Made by a program: the position numbers and the translations under genes. From CAZQQU01 sp964595625 (lineage in GTDB: Bacteria; Bacteroidota; Bacteroidia; Flavobacteriales; Flavobacteriaceae), in assembly GCA_964595625.1 (NCBI GenBank), contig CAZQQU010000013.1, forward strand, positions 1-40,409: DNA of 40,409 nt. The letters are read 5' to 3'. The notes beneath the pieces were generated by a model that saw only the letters and a program-made list of their open reading frames with translations, did no database searches and was not told the DNA's origin. Below, in pieces: positions 17,757 to 26,138 of this stretch (position 1 is the stretch's first letter; the number at the start of each line of letters is the position of its first letter).

Positions 17757-18086
17757 ATGGATTTACAAGACCAATTAAAAAAACTATTTCCCGATTATGT
17801 GCCTTCGGAAGAAGAAACCCCTAGTGAGACAACTCCCTTATGGGTGAATCAATCTTCGCCATTGATTTGTAAATATGAAAAAAGAAATGGCAAACCTACT
17901 ACCCTGATTGAAGGTTATGAAGGTAGTGCACTGGAGTTAGAAAATATTGCTAGAATGCTGAAAACGCGTTTGAGTGTTGGCGGAACTGTCAAAAATCAAC
18001 AAATTATCTTACAAGGTAATTACCGAGACCAGATTATGAAAATTCTCCAAGAAAACGGATTTCAAGTAAAACGCGTAGGGGGGTAA
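17757..18086 (+). CDS. yciH: SUI1/YciH-family translation factor
   Basis: This 109-residue protein is a bacterial relative of eukaryotic eIF1. The C-terminal two thirds carry the SUI1 domain: YEKRNGKPTTLIEGYEG, then the helix LENIARMLKTRLSVGGTVKN, then IILQGNYRDQIMKILQENGF. The short N-terminal tail is acidic and variable, as usual. It is cytoplasmic and thought to influence start-site fidelity. The gene is third after the M14 peptidase and PrsW genes; its stop lies 5 bases from the stop of the convergent prenyltransferase gene. In a genome with little Shine-Dalgarno use such a factor is of some interest, but that link is inference. Confidence 0.88.
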   Translation: MDLQDQLKKLFPDYVPSEEETPSETTPLWVNQSSPLICKYEKRNGKPTTLIEGYEGSALELENIARMLKTRLSVGGTVKNQQIILQGNYRDQIMKILQENGFQVKRVGG

Positions 18087-18091
18087 TCTAT

Positions 18092-19006
18092 CTATTTTAG
18101 CAACCAGGGATACAAAGCCATGGATAACATCCCTAAAGCCATTATTATTTTTAACAACGTGGCTAACTGACCAAATTCTTGACGGGTTTTTCTACTCCAC
18201 AATAGAATACAAAATACAATCAAAGGGGCTATAACCAACAGTAGAAAATACAAAATCGCTACGGGTTGCTTATATAAATACTGATAGATGTAATACACTA
18301 CACCCACTATATGGAGTACACCCAATACAAAGGAGATAGTTACTGTGCGTTGAACTCCCAGGACTATGGGTAGGGTTTTTAGATCTGCATTTTTATCACC
18401 ATCCATATCTTGGATATCTTTCACTATTTCTCTTAGAAAAGTAAGTGAAAAGGCAAAAAAAGCATAATCCAAAATAATTAAGAAGATAACTTGTAGCCCG
18501 CCTTGATTGGCTTCGGTTAGAGCAGGCATCAAATCAAAAATTCCAACAACGATTAACACCAGAGCTGCTAACACGGCTATCGTTAGGTTTTTAACAATAA
18601 GTATGTATTTTAGAAAGGTACTGTAAATATACAGCATCGCCGAAATACCAATAAAAAAGGCAACCAATGCCGGGCGTTCAATATAATTTGACAAGTAAAA
18701 ACCAATAGCGACTCCTAATACATTAAAACCTATAAAATAATTATAGGCTGATTTTTCAGAAATCAATTGGGTTAGAGCTACCTTTTTGGGTTTATTTATT
18801 TGATCGGCTACTCCATCTTGGAGGTCATTGATGATATATCCGGCAGCTGCTAAAGAAACCGTTGCAATTACCAAAAGAGTGAAGTGTAGACCTGATAAGG
18901 CCGTAGCTACTCCGAAAGGAACCAGTAAGGCATATTTGATAAGAAATTGAATACCTGCAATAAATAAGAGGTTTTCAATTCTAACAAGGCGGAGAAAAGC
19001 ATTCAT
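18092..19006 (-). CDS. UbiA-family prenyltransferase (geranylgeranylglycerol-phosphate type)
   Basis: This integral membrane prenyltransferase has 304 residues and eight or nine hydrophobic helices. The two aspartate-rich motifs are NDLQDGVAD (60-68) and DIQDMDGDKNADLKTLP (about 200-216), which bind the prenyl diphosphate through magnesium. Bacteroidota homologues are commonly annotated as geranylgeranylglycerol-phosphate geranylgeranyltransferase, but the real acceptor is not shown by the sequence. It follows the KdsC-type gene by 8 bases and is last in a three-gene minus-strand operon. The leader reads ACCACCCCT before the ATG. Confidence 0.85.
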   Translation of the reverse strand: MNAFLRLVRIENLLFIAGIQFLIKYALLVPFGVATALSGLHFTLLVIATVSLAAAGYIINDLQDGVADQINKPKKVALTQLISEKSAYNYFIGFNVLGVAIGFYLSNYIERPALVAFFIGISAMLYIYSTFLKYILIVKNLTIAVLAALVLIVVGIFDLMPALTEANQGGLQVIFLIILDYAFFAFSLTFLREIVKDIQDMDGDKNADLKTLPIVLGVQRTVTISFVLGVLHIVGVVYYIYQYLYKQPVAILYFLLLVIAPLIVFCILLWSRKTRQEFGQLATLLKIIMALGMLSMALYPWLLK

Positions 19007-19014
19007 AGGGGTGG

Positions 19015-19545
19015 TTAATCGTGTTGAGCATCCATGTTTTTACTCCACTTGTCATGAACTTTCAAAACTTGCTCGATGACGTCGCGTACACAACCTTTTC
19101 CACCGTCTTTGTTTGAAATATACTTTGAAATGGCTTTGATTTCCGGAGTTGCGTCTTGGGGACAGCATGGTAACCCCACCATTTGCATCGGGTACATATC
19201 CGGGATATCGTCCCCCATATATAACACTTGGGAAGGGTCTATTTGATAGAGTTCCATATACTCTTTTAACACATCCAGTTTGTACTGTACTCCCAAGTGA
19301 ATGTCTGTTATACCCAGACCTTTTAGACGCAGGCGAAGACCTTCGTTGTATCCCCCTGAAATAATACAAACATGAAACCCTTGATCAACAGCCGTTTTTA
19401 AGGCAAATCCATCGCGGATGCTCATCGTTCGTAACAAATCTCCTTGAGTCGTAACGGTTATGGTACCGTCGGTAAGTACTCCATCCACATCAAACACAAA
19501 GGTGGTGATGTATTTTAAATATTCTTTATAGCTCTTTTCTTCCAT
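19015..19545 (-). CDS. kdsC: KdsC-type HAD phosphatase (3-deoxy-D-manno-octulosonate 8-phosphate phosphatase)
   Basis: This small HAD-IIIA phosphatase removes phosphate from KDO-8-phosphate during lipopolysaccharide core synthesis. HAD motif I is FDVDGVLTDG with Asp19 and Asp21. Motif II is IISGG with Ser63. Motif III holds the lysine in YKLDVLKEY, and motif IV is MGDDIPD with Asp112 and Asp113. The 176-residue length without a cap domain is typical of the tetrameric KdsC group. Its start overlaps the end of the DUF2520 gene by 20 bases, so translation is probably coupled. A related sialic or nonulosonic acid phosphatase is a less likely alternative. Confidence 0.88.
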   Translation of the reverse strand: MEEKSYKEYLKYITTFVFDVDGVLTDGTITVTTQGDLLRTMSIRDGFALKTAVDQGFHVCIISGGYNEGLRLRLKGLGITDIHLGVQYKLDVLKEYMELYQIDPSQVLYMGDDIPDMYPMQMVGLPCCPQDATPEIKAISKYISNKDGGKGCVRDVIEQVLKVHDKWSKNMDAQHD

Positions 19546-20281
19546 GGGTTTGGGCTATTGCATTGGATAATATTTGATAAATCTCTTTTTTTTCGGGCAA
19601 AGCTAACATTTCTAAATGTTTTTGCATGGTTTTTTGGTCGTTTCTTTTGGCAGGCCCGGTTTGCATCTCCCGAGGAGTGCCCTGAGTGACCTTGGCAGCT
19701 GTTTCCTGAATCAGGGGCTGTAATATATCAAATGGAATATCGTTTTCTTCCGTTATTTCATACCCCATCTGATACAGGTGGTTGACAAAATTACATACAA
19801 AAACCGCTGCCAAATGTAATTTTTTTCTCTTTTCAGAATCTATCGAATAAAATGAAGTTGATATCGATTTTGTGATATACTCAAGTAATTGATAATCAGA
19901 GTCATTATTGGCTTCAAGACACCAGGGGATGGTGGAGTAATCCAACGATCGGTCTTTAGAAAAAGTTTGTAAAGGATACATAACTCCCCGACGTTTGTGG
20001 CTCGATAATGCTTCTATCGAAACACTCCCCGAAGTATGAACTACCAAGGGTTGGGCGTGGGGAATTTGATGAGCGATATCCTCTATGGCATCATCCGAAA
20101 CGGCCAACAAATATATATCGGCTTCTACTAAATCGGATAGGTTCTGAGTAACCGGTATTGATTGAAAACTCACCCCTTTCCGATTGTACATTTGTACCAC
20201 CTGAACCTCTGTGCTGGTAGCAAAAGCTTTAGCTATATGTTGGGCTACATTACCTCCTCCTAAAATTACCATCGTAATCAT
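19526..20281 (-). CDS. Rossmann-like DUF2520-domain protein
   Basis: This is a 251-residue cytoplasmic protein. The N-terminal Rossmann fold begins MVILGGGNVAQHIAKAF, a nucleotide-binding GxGxxA-type loop similar to F420 or NADP oxidoreductases. The C-terminal helical domain (about 120-240) matches DUF2520, with HLAAVFVCNFVNHLY and AKVTQGTPREMQTGPAKRND. The function of the family is unproven. Translation may begin at the first Met or at Met4. It is the first gene of the operon with kdsC and the UbiA gene, and a TAATTTTG box lies 23 bases upstream. Confidence 0.85.
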   Translation of the reverse strand: MITMVILGGGNVAQHIAKAFATSTEVQVVQMYNRKGVSFQSIPVTQNLSDLVEADIYLLAVSDDAIEDIAHQIPHAQPLVVHTSGSVSIEALSSHKRRGVMYPLQTFSKDRSLDYSTIPWCLEANNDSDYQLLEYITKSISTSFYSIDSEKRKKLHLAAVFVCNFVNHLYQMGYEITEENDIPFDILQPLIQETAAKVTQGTPREMQTGPAKRNDQKTMQKHLEMLALPEKKEIYQILSNAIAQTHGRKEL

Positions 20282-20303
20282 TCGGCTAAATTACGAACTT
20301 TAA

Positions 20304-20311
20304 CAAAATTA
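20304..20311 (-). promoter_or_regulatory. -7 box TAATTTTG for the DUF2520-kdsC-ubiA operon
   Basis: An exact TAnnTTTG match on the minus strand, 23 bases before the ATG at 20281. No TTG is found at the expected -33 position. An identical octamer faces the other way at 20348. Confidence 0.5.
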
Positions 20312-20347
20312 CTCCTATTTAAGGCCTAGTTTTATCCGTAAATTCAG

Positions 20348-20355
20348 TAATTTTG
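20348..20355 (+). promoter_or_regulatory. -7 box TAATTTTG for ccsBA
   Basis: An exact TAnnTTTG match 29 bases before the ATG at 20385. At the -33 distance the sequence is TTT rather than TTG. It forms a divergent promoter pair with the box at 20304-20311. Confidence 0.55.
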
Positions 20356-20384
20356 CGGGCAATCGGGGTTATCACTTTTTTCTC

Positions 20385-23300
20385 ATGTTTAAAAAGCTTT
20401 TTTCTTTCCTTTTTTCTACTAGATTAACTGCAGTTTTATTTATCGTTTTTGCCATTGCTATGGCCACCGGAACGTTCTTAGATATGCAGCAAACCACTTC
20501 ACCTACACCGTTTTCCAGGAGAATGGTGTATAACACTTGGTGGTTTGAGTTAATCATGGTGGTCTTTGTCATCAATTTTATCGGTAATATTTTCCGGTAT
20601 CGTTTATTTCGAAAAGAGAAATGGGGCACCTTGGTGTTGCATCTTTCCTTTATACTCATTTTGCTCGGGGCTTTTATTACTCGATATATTGGTTATGAAG
20701 GGGTTTTGCGCGTTCGTGAGGGTGCTACCGAAAACAAAATGTTATCAGAAAAAACCTACTTTACGGCTTTAATTGATGGAGACATGGTGGTGGATGGAGT
20801 ACAAATGCGCAGGCCGGTTGAAAAACAAGTGCTACTTTCCGAAAGATTAAGCCATCGCAAAAATTACTTTAAAATTAAAACCGATTACGATTCGCAGCCG
20901 ATTACTATAGAATATGTGGATTATCTGGAAAATGCCGAAGAAGCTTTGATTCCGGGGGAGGAGGGAGGTTTTTACCTAAAAATGGTTGAATCTACCGGAG
21001 GAATGCGGAATACCATCTGGCTGAAGGAAGGGCAGGTGCAAAGTGTTTATGGGGTGCTTTTTGCGGTGAATCAATTTACACCTGGAGCGGTTAATATACT
21101 TATTGACAGTACCGGTTATCAATTACAAACTCCATTTGAAGGTGAATATTTGCGTATGGCCGATCAAAGCGAAGGAAGGGTTTATGCCGATAGTATTCAA
21201 CCCCTTCAATTACGGTCGCTATATCAAATGGCCGGACTCTCATTTGTTTTGCCTGATCCCTTGACACAAGGTACTTTTGATTTGGTCAAAGCACCTAAAG
21301 AAGAACCTTCTTTTGTTGATGCACTAACTGTGAAAATTACCACCGGCGGGGAAGAAAAAATTGTAAAATTGCTGGGTGGGCAAGGCAGTGCACTAAAACC
21401 TGTCACTGTCCAAGTAGGAGGCTTAGATTTTCACCTCAATTACGGTTCGAAAGAAATCGAACTTCCCTTTAGTATAACACTCATTGATTTTATAGCGGAA
21501 AGATATCCCGGTACCGAAAAGGTATATTCTTCTTATAAAAGCCAAGTGGTAGTTAATAATGAGGACGGAACCAGTTTTGACTACGAAATTTATATGAATC
21601 ATATACTCAATCACAAGGGATATCGATTATTTCAAGCCAGTTTTGATAACGACGAACTCGGTACAGTACTCTCGGTTAACCACGATTTTTGGGGAACTTG
21701 GATTACATATGTAGGCTATGTTTTGTTGTTTTTGAGTATGATAGTGGTTTTGTTTGAGCGAAAAAGCCGTTTTGGTAATTTGCGAAAACAACTTCATAAA
21801 ATTACTTCCAAAATAGATCGGCTCACTATTGGGGTCTTGCTGTTATTATCTACCTGGGGTTACACTCAACAGTCGAATTCCCACAGTAGTCCCAATCAAG
21901 CAACCCTCGATTTATTGGATTCCTTAATTTTAAATAATGCCGTTGATAAACACCATGCCGCCAAATTTGGTAGTTTGGTGATTCAAGACGATGGAGGAAG
22001 AATGAAACCCCTCAATACTTTTGCATCAGAATTACTTCGCAAAATAAGCAAAAGTAATTCTTACAAAGGTTTGGATCCCAATCAGGTGTTTTTATCCATG
22101 AGCGAATTTCCCCGAGCTTGGGTAGAATTACCGATCATTCACTTAAAACGGGGCAACGATAGTCTACGTAAAATTTTAGGAGTCCCTTTGGACACCAAAG
22201 CGGTTTCGTTATTAAGTTTTTTTGATGAAAACGGAAATAATAAAATCGGTCCTTATTTGGAAGAAGCCTCTAAAAAATCCAACCCCAATCAATACGAAAA
22301 AGATTTGATTAAAACCTACGAAAGTATGTACTTACTCAATAAAGCTTTTGCGGGTACAATCTTGCGTATTTTTCCCATTCCGGGTGATGCCAACAATACT
22401 TGGGTTTCTTATCCGGAGTTGGAATTTACCGAAATAACTGGCGTGGATTCTGTCTTGGTACAAACTGTACTACCCCAATATTTTCAAGAAATTAAATTGG
22501 CTCGAAATACCGGCGATTATTCGCGTGCGGAGGAGTTAATAGAGAGTATCAATCGCTATCAGCACTTATACGGGAGCCGGGTATTACCCTCAGATAATCG
22601 TGTTAAAGCCGAGATTTTTTACAATCAGGTTGATATTTTCAATGCCCTGTACAAATATTACTTATTAGTAGGGGTGGTCATGTTTTTTAGCTTTATCTAT
22701 CAGTTGTTTAATCATCGAAATCATTTTTGCAATATGTTGATCTATGTAGGTCGATGGTTGAGCTGGAGCTTTTTTATTGCTATGACCTTAGGATTGATCT
22801 TGCGCTGGTATATCAGTGGTCACGCTCCTTGGAGTGACGCCTACGAATCGGTTATTTATGTGGGTTGGGCTACGGTATTATTTGGTCTGATTTTGGGTCG
22901 AAAATCTACTTTAACCATTGCCTCGACTGCTTTTATGGCAGCAGTAGTCTTGTGGGTTGCTCATCAAAACTGGATGGATCCTGCTATTTCTAATCTGCAG
23001 CCGGTATTGGACTCGTATTGGTTGATGATTCACGTATCTGTAATTGTAGCTAGTTACGGTCCCTTTACGCTCGGGTTAATTTTAGGTACGGTGGCTTTAA
23101 TTTTAATGGTTTTCGTTACACGCAAGAATAAGGAAAAAATACAAGTTCATATTAAAGAACTGACGATCATCAACGAAATGGCTCTGACAATTGGATTAGT
23201 TTTACTCACTATTGGCAACTTTTTGGGAGGTATGTGGGCCAACGAAAGTTGGGGGCGTTATTGGGGTTGGGACCCCAAAGAAACTTGGGCTTTGATAAGT

Positions 23301-23567
23301 ATTATGGTTTATGCCTTTGTCATTCATATGCGGTTGGTACCTGGTTTGCGCGGGGATTATAAATACAATGTAGCTTCCGTTTTTGGCTATGCCAGTATTA
23401 TGATGACCTATTTTGGTGTGAATTTTTATCTGGTAGGACTTCACTCTTATGCCTCCGGTGATAAACCCATTACACCCATTTTTGTTTTTGTTACTGTTGG
23501 ATTTTATGTAGCCTTATCGGTGGTGGCTTATTTCAGGTATAAAAGAATCGGGAAAATTTCGTCTTAA
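20385..23567 (+). CDS. ccsBA: Fused cytochrome c maturation protein CcsBA (ResB-ResC)
   Basis: This 1060-residue membrane protein carries haem across the membrane and attaches it to apocytochrome c (system II). The N-terminal ResB part has membrane helices near 11-31, 50-70 and 80-98, then a large periplasmic region, then a helix near 445-460. A second periplasmic stretch follows (about 490-760). The C-terminal CcsA part has about eight helices and the haem-handling WWD motif ESWGRYWGWDPKETWA, with Asp963. Histidines in SGHAPWSD, HVSVIVASYG and GLHSYASGD are the expected haem ligands. The fused form is standard in Bacteroidota. It pairs functionally with the TlpA-type reductases at 165 and 5415. 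Confidence 0.94.
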   Translation: MFKKLFSFLFSTRLTAVLFIVFAIAMATGTFLDMQQTTSPTPFSRRMVYNTWWFELIMVVFVINFIGNIFRYRLFRKEKWGTLVLHLSFILILLGAFITRYIGYEGVLRVREGATENKMLSEKTYFTALIDGDMVVDGVQMRRPVEKQVLLSERLSHRKNYFKIKTDYDSQPITIEYVDYLENAEEALIPGEEGGFYLKMVESTGGMRNTIWLKEGQVQSVYGVLFAVNQFTPGAVNILIDSTGYQLQTPFEGEYLRMADQSEGRVYADSIQPLQLRSLYQMAGLSFVLPDPLTQGTFDLVKAPKEEPSFVDALTVKITTGGEEKIVKLLGGQGSALKPVTVQVGGLDFHLNYGSKEIELPFSITLIDFIAERYPGTEKVYSSYKSQVVVNNEDGTSFDYEIYMNHILNHKGYRLFQASFDNDELGTVLSVNHDFWGTWITYVGYVLLFLSMIVVLFERKSRFGNLRKQLHKITSKIDRLTIGVLLLLSTWGYTQQSNSHSSPNQATLDLLDSLILNNAVDKHHAAKFGSLVIQDDGGRMKPLNTFASELLRKISKSNSYKGLDPNQVFLSMSEFPRAWVELPIIHLKRGNDSLRKILGVPLDTKAVSLLSFFDENGNNKIGPYLEEASKKSNPNQYEKDLIKTYESMYLLNKAFAGTILRIFPIPGDANNTWVSYPELEFTEITGVDSVLVQTVLPQYFQEIKLARNTGDYSRAEELIESINRYQHLYGSRVLPSDNRVKAEIFYNQVDIFNALYKYYLLVGVVMFFSFIYQLFNHRNHFCNMLIYVGRWLSWSFFIAMTLGLILRWYISGHAPWSDAYESVIYVGWATVLFGLILGRKSTLTIASTAFMAAVVLWVAHQNWMDPAISNLQPVLDSYWLMIHVSVIVASYGPFTLGLILGTVALILMVFVTRKNKEKIQVHIKELTIINEMALTIGLVLLTIGNFLGGMWANESWGRYWGWDPKETWALISIMVYAFVIHMRLVPGLRGDYKYNVASVFGYASIMMTYFGVNFYLVGLHSYASGDKPITPIFVFVTVGFYVALSVVAYFRYKRIGKISS

Positions 23568-23612
23568 ATGGCATAATACTTGGTAATGGTGCTATTCTAA
23601 CAACCAACAAAT

Positions 23613-23960
23613 ATGAATATGAAACGAATTCTTCTTTTTGTATGCCCCGTGTTATTTATGCTTACTGTTATACCATCGCAAGCGCAAATCATCTATAGTT
23701 CTGAGTGGAAAAGTGAAGCGGATGCCGTTATATATGTCACCGAGTGGAAAAGCGAGGCCGACTTAATCGTATATAAAACCGACTGGAAAAGTGAAGCCAG
23801 TGGGAATAAAGGAATTTGGTACTTTACGGAATGGAAATCCGAAGGTAAAGTCATCTATTTTACCAGTTGGAAAAGTGAAGCGGATATAGTTATTTACTAT
23901 ACCAGTTGGAAAAGTGAAGCGGGGTGGAAAAATCAACACAAAAGATATTTGTTAGACTAA
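23613..23960 (+). CDS. Exported WKSE-repeat protein
   Basis: This 115-residue protein has a signal peptide (MNMKRILLFVCPVLFMLTVIPSQAQ); a second ATG two codons in is equally possible. Nearly all the mature part is six copies of a unit such as EWKSEADAVIYVT, spaced 13, 13, 16, 12 and 13 residues apart. Each unit pairs a W-K-S-E turn with a short hydrophobic beta strand (VIYVT, LIVYKT, WYFT, VIYFT, VIYYT), suggesting a small repeating beta sheet or solenoid. It resembles a short repeat family that I recall as DUF6150, though this is uncertain. It begins 45 bases after ccsBA and may be co-transcribed with it. No enzymatic motif and no cysteine in the mature part. Function unknown. Confidence 0.75.
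   Translation: MNMKRILLFVCPVLFMLTVIPSQAQIIYSSEWKSEADAVIYVTEWKSEADLIVYKTDWKSEASGNKGIWYFTEWKSEGKVIYFTSWKSEADIVIYYTSWKSEAGWKNQHKRYLLD
23703..23924 (+). repeat. Six in-frame repeats of about 39 bp (E/S-W-K-S-E unit)
   Basis: Repeat units begin at 23703, 23742, 23781, 23829, 23865 and 23904, each with a core close to GAGTGGAAAAGTGAAGCGGA. Spacings are 39, 39, 48, 36 and 39 bp, all multiples of three. The DNA cores are more alike than the linkers, and synonymous differences show that the units are not freshly duplicated. Confidence 0.9.
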
Positions 23961-24017
23961 ATTAAGAGCCCCTCAGCTTTTCACGTAAGTGTAACTTAGA
24001 TTAAAGAAAGTAAAAGT

Positions 24018-24057
24018 AATCTAACCCGAATTTTACTGGGCTAGATTTTCCTTTTTT
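24018..24057 (+). terminator. Probable terminator after the WKSE-repeat gene
   Basis: AATCTA-A-CCC (24018-24027) can pair with GGG-C-TAGATT (24038-24047) with one mismatch and a 10-base loop. A TTTTTT run follows at 24052. It would end the ccsBA/WKSE unit before porQ. Confidence 0.6.
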
Positions 24058-24175
24058 GGGCATTTTTTTTATAAACTTTGTTTTTGTCTGTTTACTTTGA
24101 AAAAATAATTTATAATTGCACTCGTTTATAAGGTTTAGACAGCGGTAGTCAATATCCGATTTATTCTAAAAAATT

Positions 24176-25195
24176 ATGTACAAAGCCAGCTGGTTGTTAT
24201 TGTTTTTTCTGTTTACTTCTATAAGCTTTGCACAAGTGGGTGGACGAGCCACCTATGAGTTTTTGAACTTGGTAAATTCTCCTCGACAAGCTGCATTAGG
24301 CGGAAAAACTATAACCAATTACGACTACGACCCGATGCAAGGCCTGTACAACCCGGCGTCTATCAATCACGCCATGGACAATCAGCTATCTTTAAATTAT
24401 GTCAACCATTTTGCGGATGTCAATTACGGGACTGCTGCTTATGCTTATATGTGGGATCGGCGTACGGAGATGCTTCACGTAGGAGCTACCTATATCAATT
24501 ACGGGCGATTTGACGGGTATGACGAGTTAGGTAATTCTACGGGAAGGTTTGGGGGTGGAGAGACTGCTTTGTCTTTTGGTTATGCCCGGAATATCGCTTG
24601 GACCGATTTTTATGTGGGTGTTAACGCAAAAATAATTTCTTCCAAGTTAGAATCGTATTCCTCTTGGGGAGGTGCCCTTGATATAGGGCTGATGTATATT
24701 TACGAAAAATGGGATTTACACATTGGACTAGTAGCTAGGAATTTAGGAACTCAGTTTACTCCGTACCATGAGACCTACGAAAAGCTTCCTTTGGAAGTGG
24801 ACTTTGGGATTTCTCAAACGCTAGAAAATGTTCCGATTCGCTGGCATCTTACTTTTGAGAATTTACAAAATTGGAATATCGCTTTTGCTAATACTGCCCG
24901 TGATGAAATTGACTTAGAAGGGAATGTGACCAGTGAAAATATTTCCTTTTTTGATCAAATTTACCGACGAGTAATCGTAGGAATTGAGCTGTTTCCGGAA
25001 AGTGGTTTTAATTTAAGACTGGGCTATAATATCCGTCGGGCGGAAGAAATGAGAATTATTGACCAACGATCATTTGCTGGACTAAGTGCCGGATTTGGCA
25101 TCAAATTTAACCGGGTAAGACTCAGCTATGCCTATTCCAGATACAACCATGCAGCTTCCACGAGTTTTTTTGGCTTGCATCTCGACTTGAGATAA
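24176..25195 (+). CDS. porQ: Type IX secretion system protein PorQ
   Basis: An outer-membrane beta-barrel component of the T9SS, part of the attachment complex that handles cargo sorting domains. It has a signal peptide (residues 1-19). The N-terminal block VGGRATYEFLNLVNSPRQAALGGKTI and the following DPMQGLYNPA are strong PorQ markers. A regular series of amphipathic strands follows up to the C-terminal strand FFGLHLDLR. Length 339 is normal. It lies 17 bases before cmk, an arrangement conserved across Bacteroidota. Upstream, TATAATTG about 70 bases before the ATG is a weak promoter candidate. Its cargo class is represented in this window at 1369, 6134 and 7558. Confidence 0.92.
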   Translation: MYKASWLLLFFLFTSISFAQVGGRATYEFLNLVNSPRQAALGGKTITNYDYDPMQGLYNPASINHAMDNQLSLNYVNHFADVNYGTAAYAYMWDRRTEMLHVGATYINYGRFDGYDELGNSTGRFGGGETALSFGYARNIAWTDFYVGVNAKIISSKLESYSSWGGALDIGLMYIYEKWDLHIGLVARNLGTQFTPYHETYEKLPLEVDFGISQTLENVPIRWHLTFENLQNWNIAFANTARDEIDLEGNVTSENISFFDQIYRRVIVGIELFPESGFNLRLGYNIRRAEEMRIIDQRSFAGLSAGFGIKFNRVRLSYAYSRYNHAASTSFFGLHLDLR

Positions 25196-25212
25196 CCCCT
25201 TGATTAAATATC

Positions 25213-25917
25213 ATGAAAAAAATTACCATTGCCATTGACGGATTTTCTTCTACGGGAAAAAGTTCTGTAGCGAAATTATTAGCTAAAAAACTGGGATATA
25301 TTTATGTAGATAGTGGCGCTATGTATCGAGCTGTAACACTCTACGCGCTACAAAAGGGCAATATCAGCGATAGCGGGTTAGATACAGAGGCATTAATAAA
25401 TGCCCTGCCAGAAATTCAAATCACTTATTCCTTTCATCCTGAAACCCAGGAAGCCGCTTTGTTTTTAAACGGTCAACGAGTGGATGAGGAAATTCGTAAA
25501 ATGCCAGTTGCAAATTGGGTCAGTCAGGTAGCAAAAATTCCGGAAGTACGAACGAAGTTAGTAGAAATTCAACGACAATTAGGAGCTGAAAAGGGTGTAG
25601 TAATGGATGGTAGAGATATTGGCTCGGTAGTTTTTCCGGATGCGGAACTCAAAATTTTCTTGACCGCTTCGCCTCACGAACGAGCTCGAAGAAGATATGC
25701 TGAATTTCAAAAACAAGGTGACAGTATTAGTTTTGAAGAGGTTTTAAAAAATGTTCAAGAAAGAGATTTTATAGATACGACCCGTCAGGATTCCCCTTTA
25801 ATACAAGTACCGGATGCGGTAGAGGTGGATAATACTTTTCTTAGTTTAGACGAAACTTTTGCTCATTTATTGGCACTAGCTGAAGAAAAAATTAATGATG
25901 AAACAGGAAATACCTAA
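25213..25917 (+). CDS. cmk: Cytidylate kinase
   Basis: A cytoplasmic (d)CMP kinase of 234 residues. The P-loop is GFSSTGKSS (10-18), followed by the substrate segment YVDSGAMYRAVT. MDGRDIGSVVFPDAELKIFLTAS and ERARRR form the core and lid. ERDFIDTTRQDSPL is the conserved nucleotide-binding stretch near the C-terminus. It follows porQ by 17 bases and is probably co-transcribed with it. The C-terminal extension after residue 225 is short and charged. Assignment is firm. Confidence 0.95.
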   Translation: MKKITIAIDGFSSTGKSSVAKLLAKKLGYIYVDSGAMYRAVTLYALQKGNISDSGLDTEALINALPEIQITYSFHPETQEAALFLNGQRVDEEIRKMPVANWVSQVAKIPEVRTKLVEIQRQLGAEKGVVMDGRDIGSVVFPDAELKIFLTASPHERARRRYAEFQKQGDSISFEEVLKNVQERDFIDTTRQDSPLIQVPDAVEVDNTFLSLDETFAHLLALAEEKINDETGNT

Positions 25918-25965
25918 TTTTGAAAAAAAACATTTTTTTATGTTAATTTTTAAAAAGCTTTTATA

Positions 25966-25973
25966 TATATTTG
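25966..25973 (+). promoter_or_regulatory. Promoter-like TATATTTG after cmk
   Basis: An exact TAnnTTTG match located 49 bases after the cmk stop and 166 bases before the ABC transporter start. The -33 position reads TTA rather than TTG. Transcription would start near 25979-25981. Confidence 0.5.
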
Positions 25974-25978
25974 TATAA

Positions 25979-26071
25979 GTCAGCCCTATAGGGGGATTGG
26001 CGTAATTTTCTTTTTCATAGCAATTTTCCCACCCTAATTATTTTATCTATCTTTTTAGGGTGGGTTTTTTT
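25979..26071 (+). ncRNA. Candidate small RNA or terminated leader of about 93 nt
   Basis: It lies between a promoter-like TATATTTG and a strong terminator, with no open reading frame. The 5' part contains CCCTA-TAGGG (25984-25993) inside a possible GCC...GGC closing pair. The 3' end is a 10-bp stem with a T run. CCCTA occurs both here and in the left terminator arm, and TAGGG both here and in the right arm, so alternative pairings exist. It could be a free small RNA, or an attenuator in front of the ABC transporter operon. Flavobacterial RNA families such as 6S-Flavo or Flavo-1 should be compared; I cannot match it from memory. Confidence 0.4.
26028..26071 (+). terminator. Strong intrinsic terminator upstream of the ABC transporter genes
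   Basis: The perfect 10-bp stem CCCACCCTAA (26028-26037) with TTAGGGTGGG (26055-26064), loop of 17 bases, is followed by a run of seven T residues. It lies 68 bases before the ATG at 26139. Confidence 0.85.
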
Positions 26072-26138
26072 ATAAATAGATGTAACATTTTCTCCACTTT
26101 TTATTCTAATAGGAAATCAATTGTTTTAAAATTTAAAA

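Noticed and set aside
20372..20659. 95-codon minus-strand frame over the start of ccsBA
   Set aside because: It is antisense to the ResB membrane helices and shows no signal, domain or promoter of its own.
23703..23924. Regular 39-bp repeats considered as a CRISPR array
   Set aside because: All spacings are multiples of three, the repeats stay in one reading frame with a signal peptide, the linkers are only about 20 bases, and there are no cas genes.
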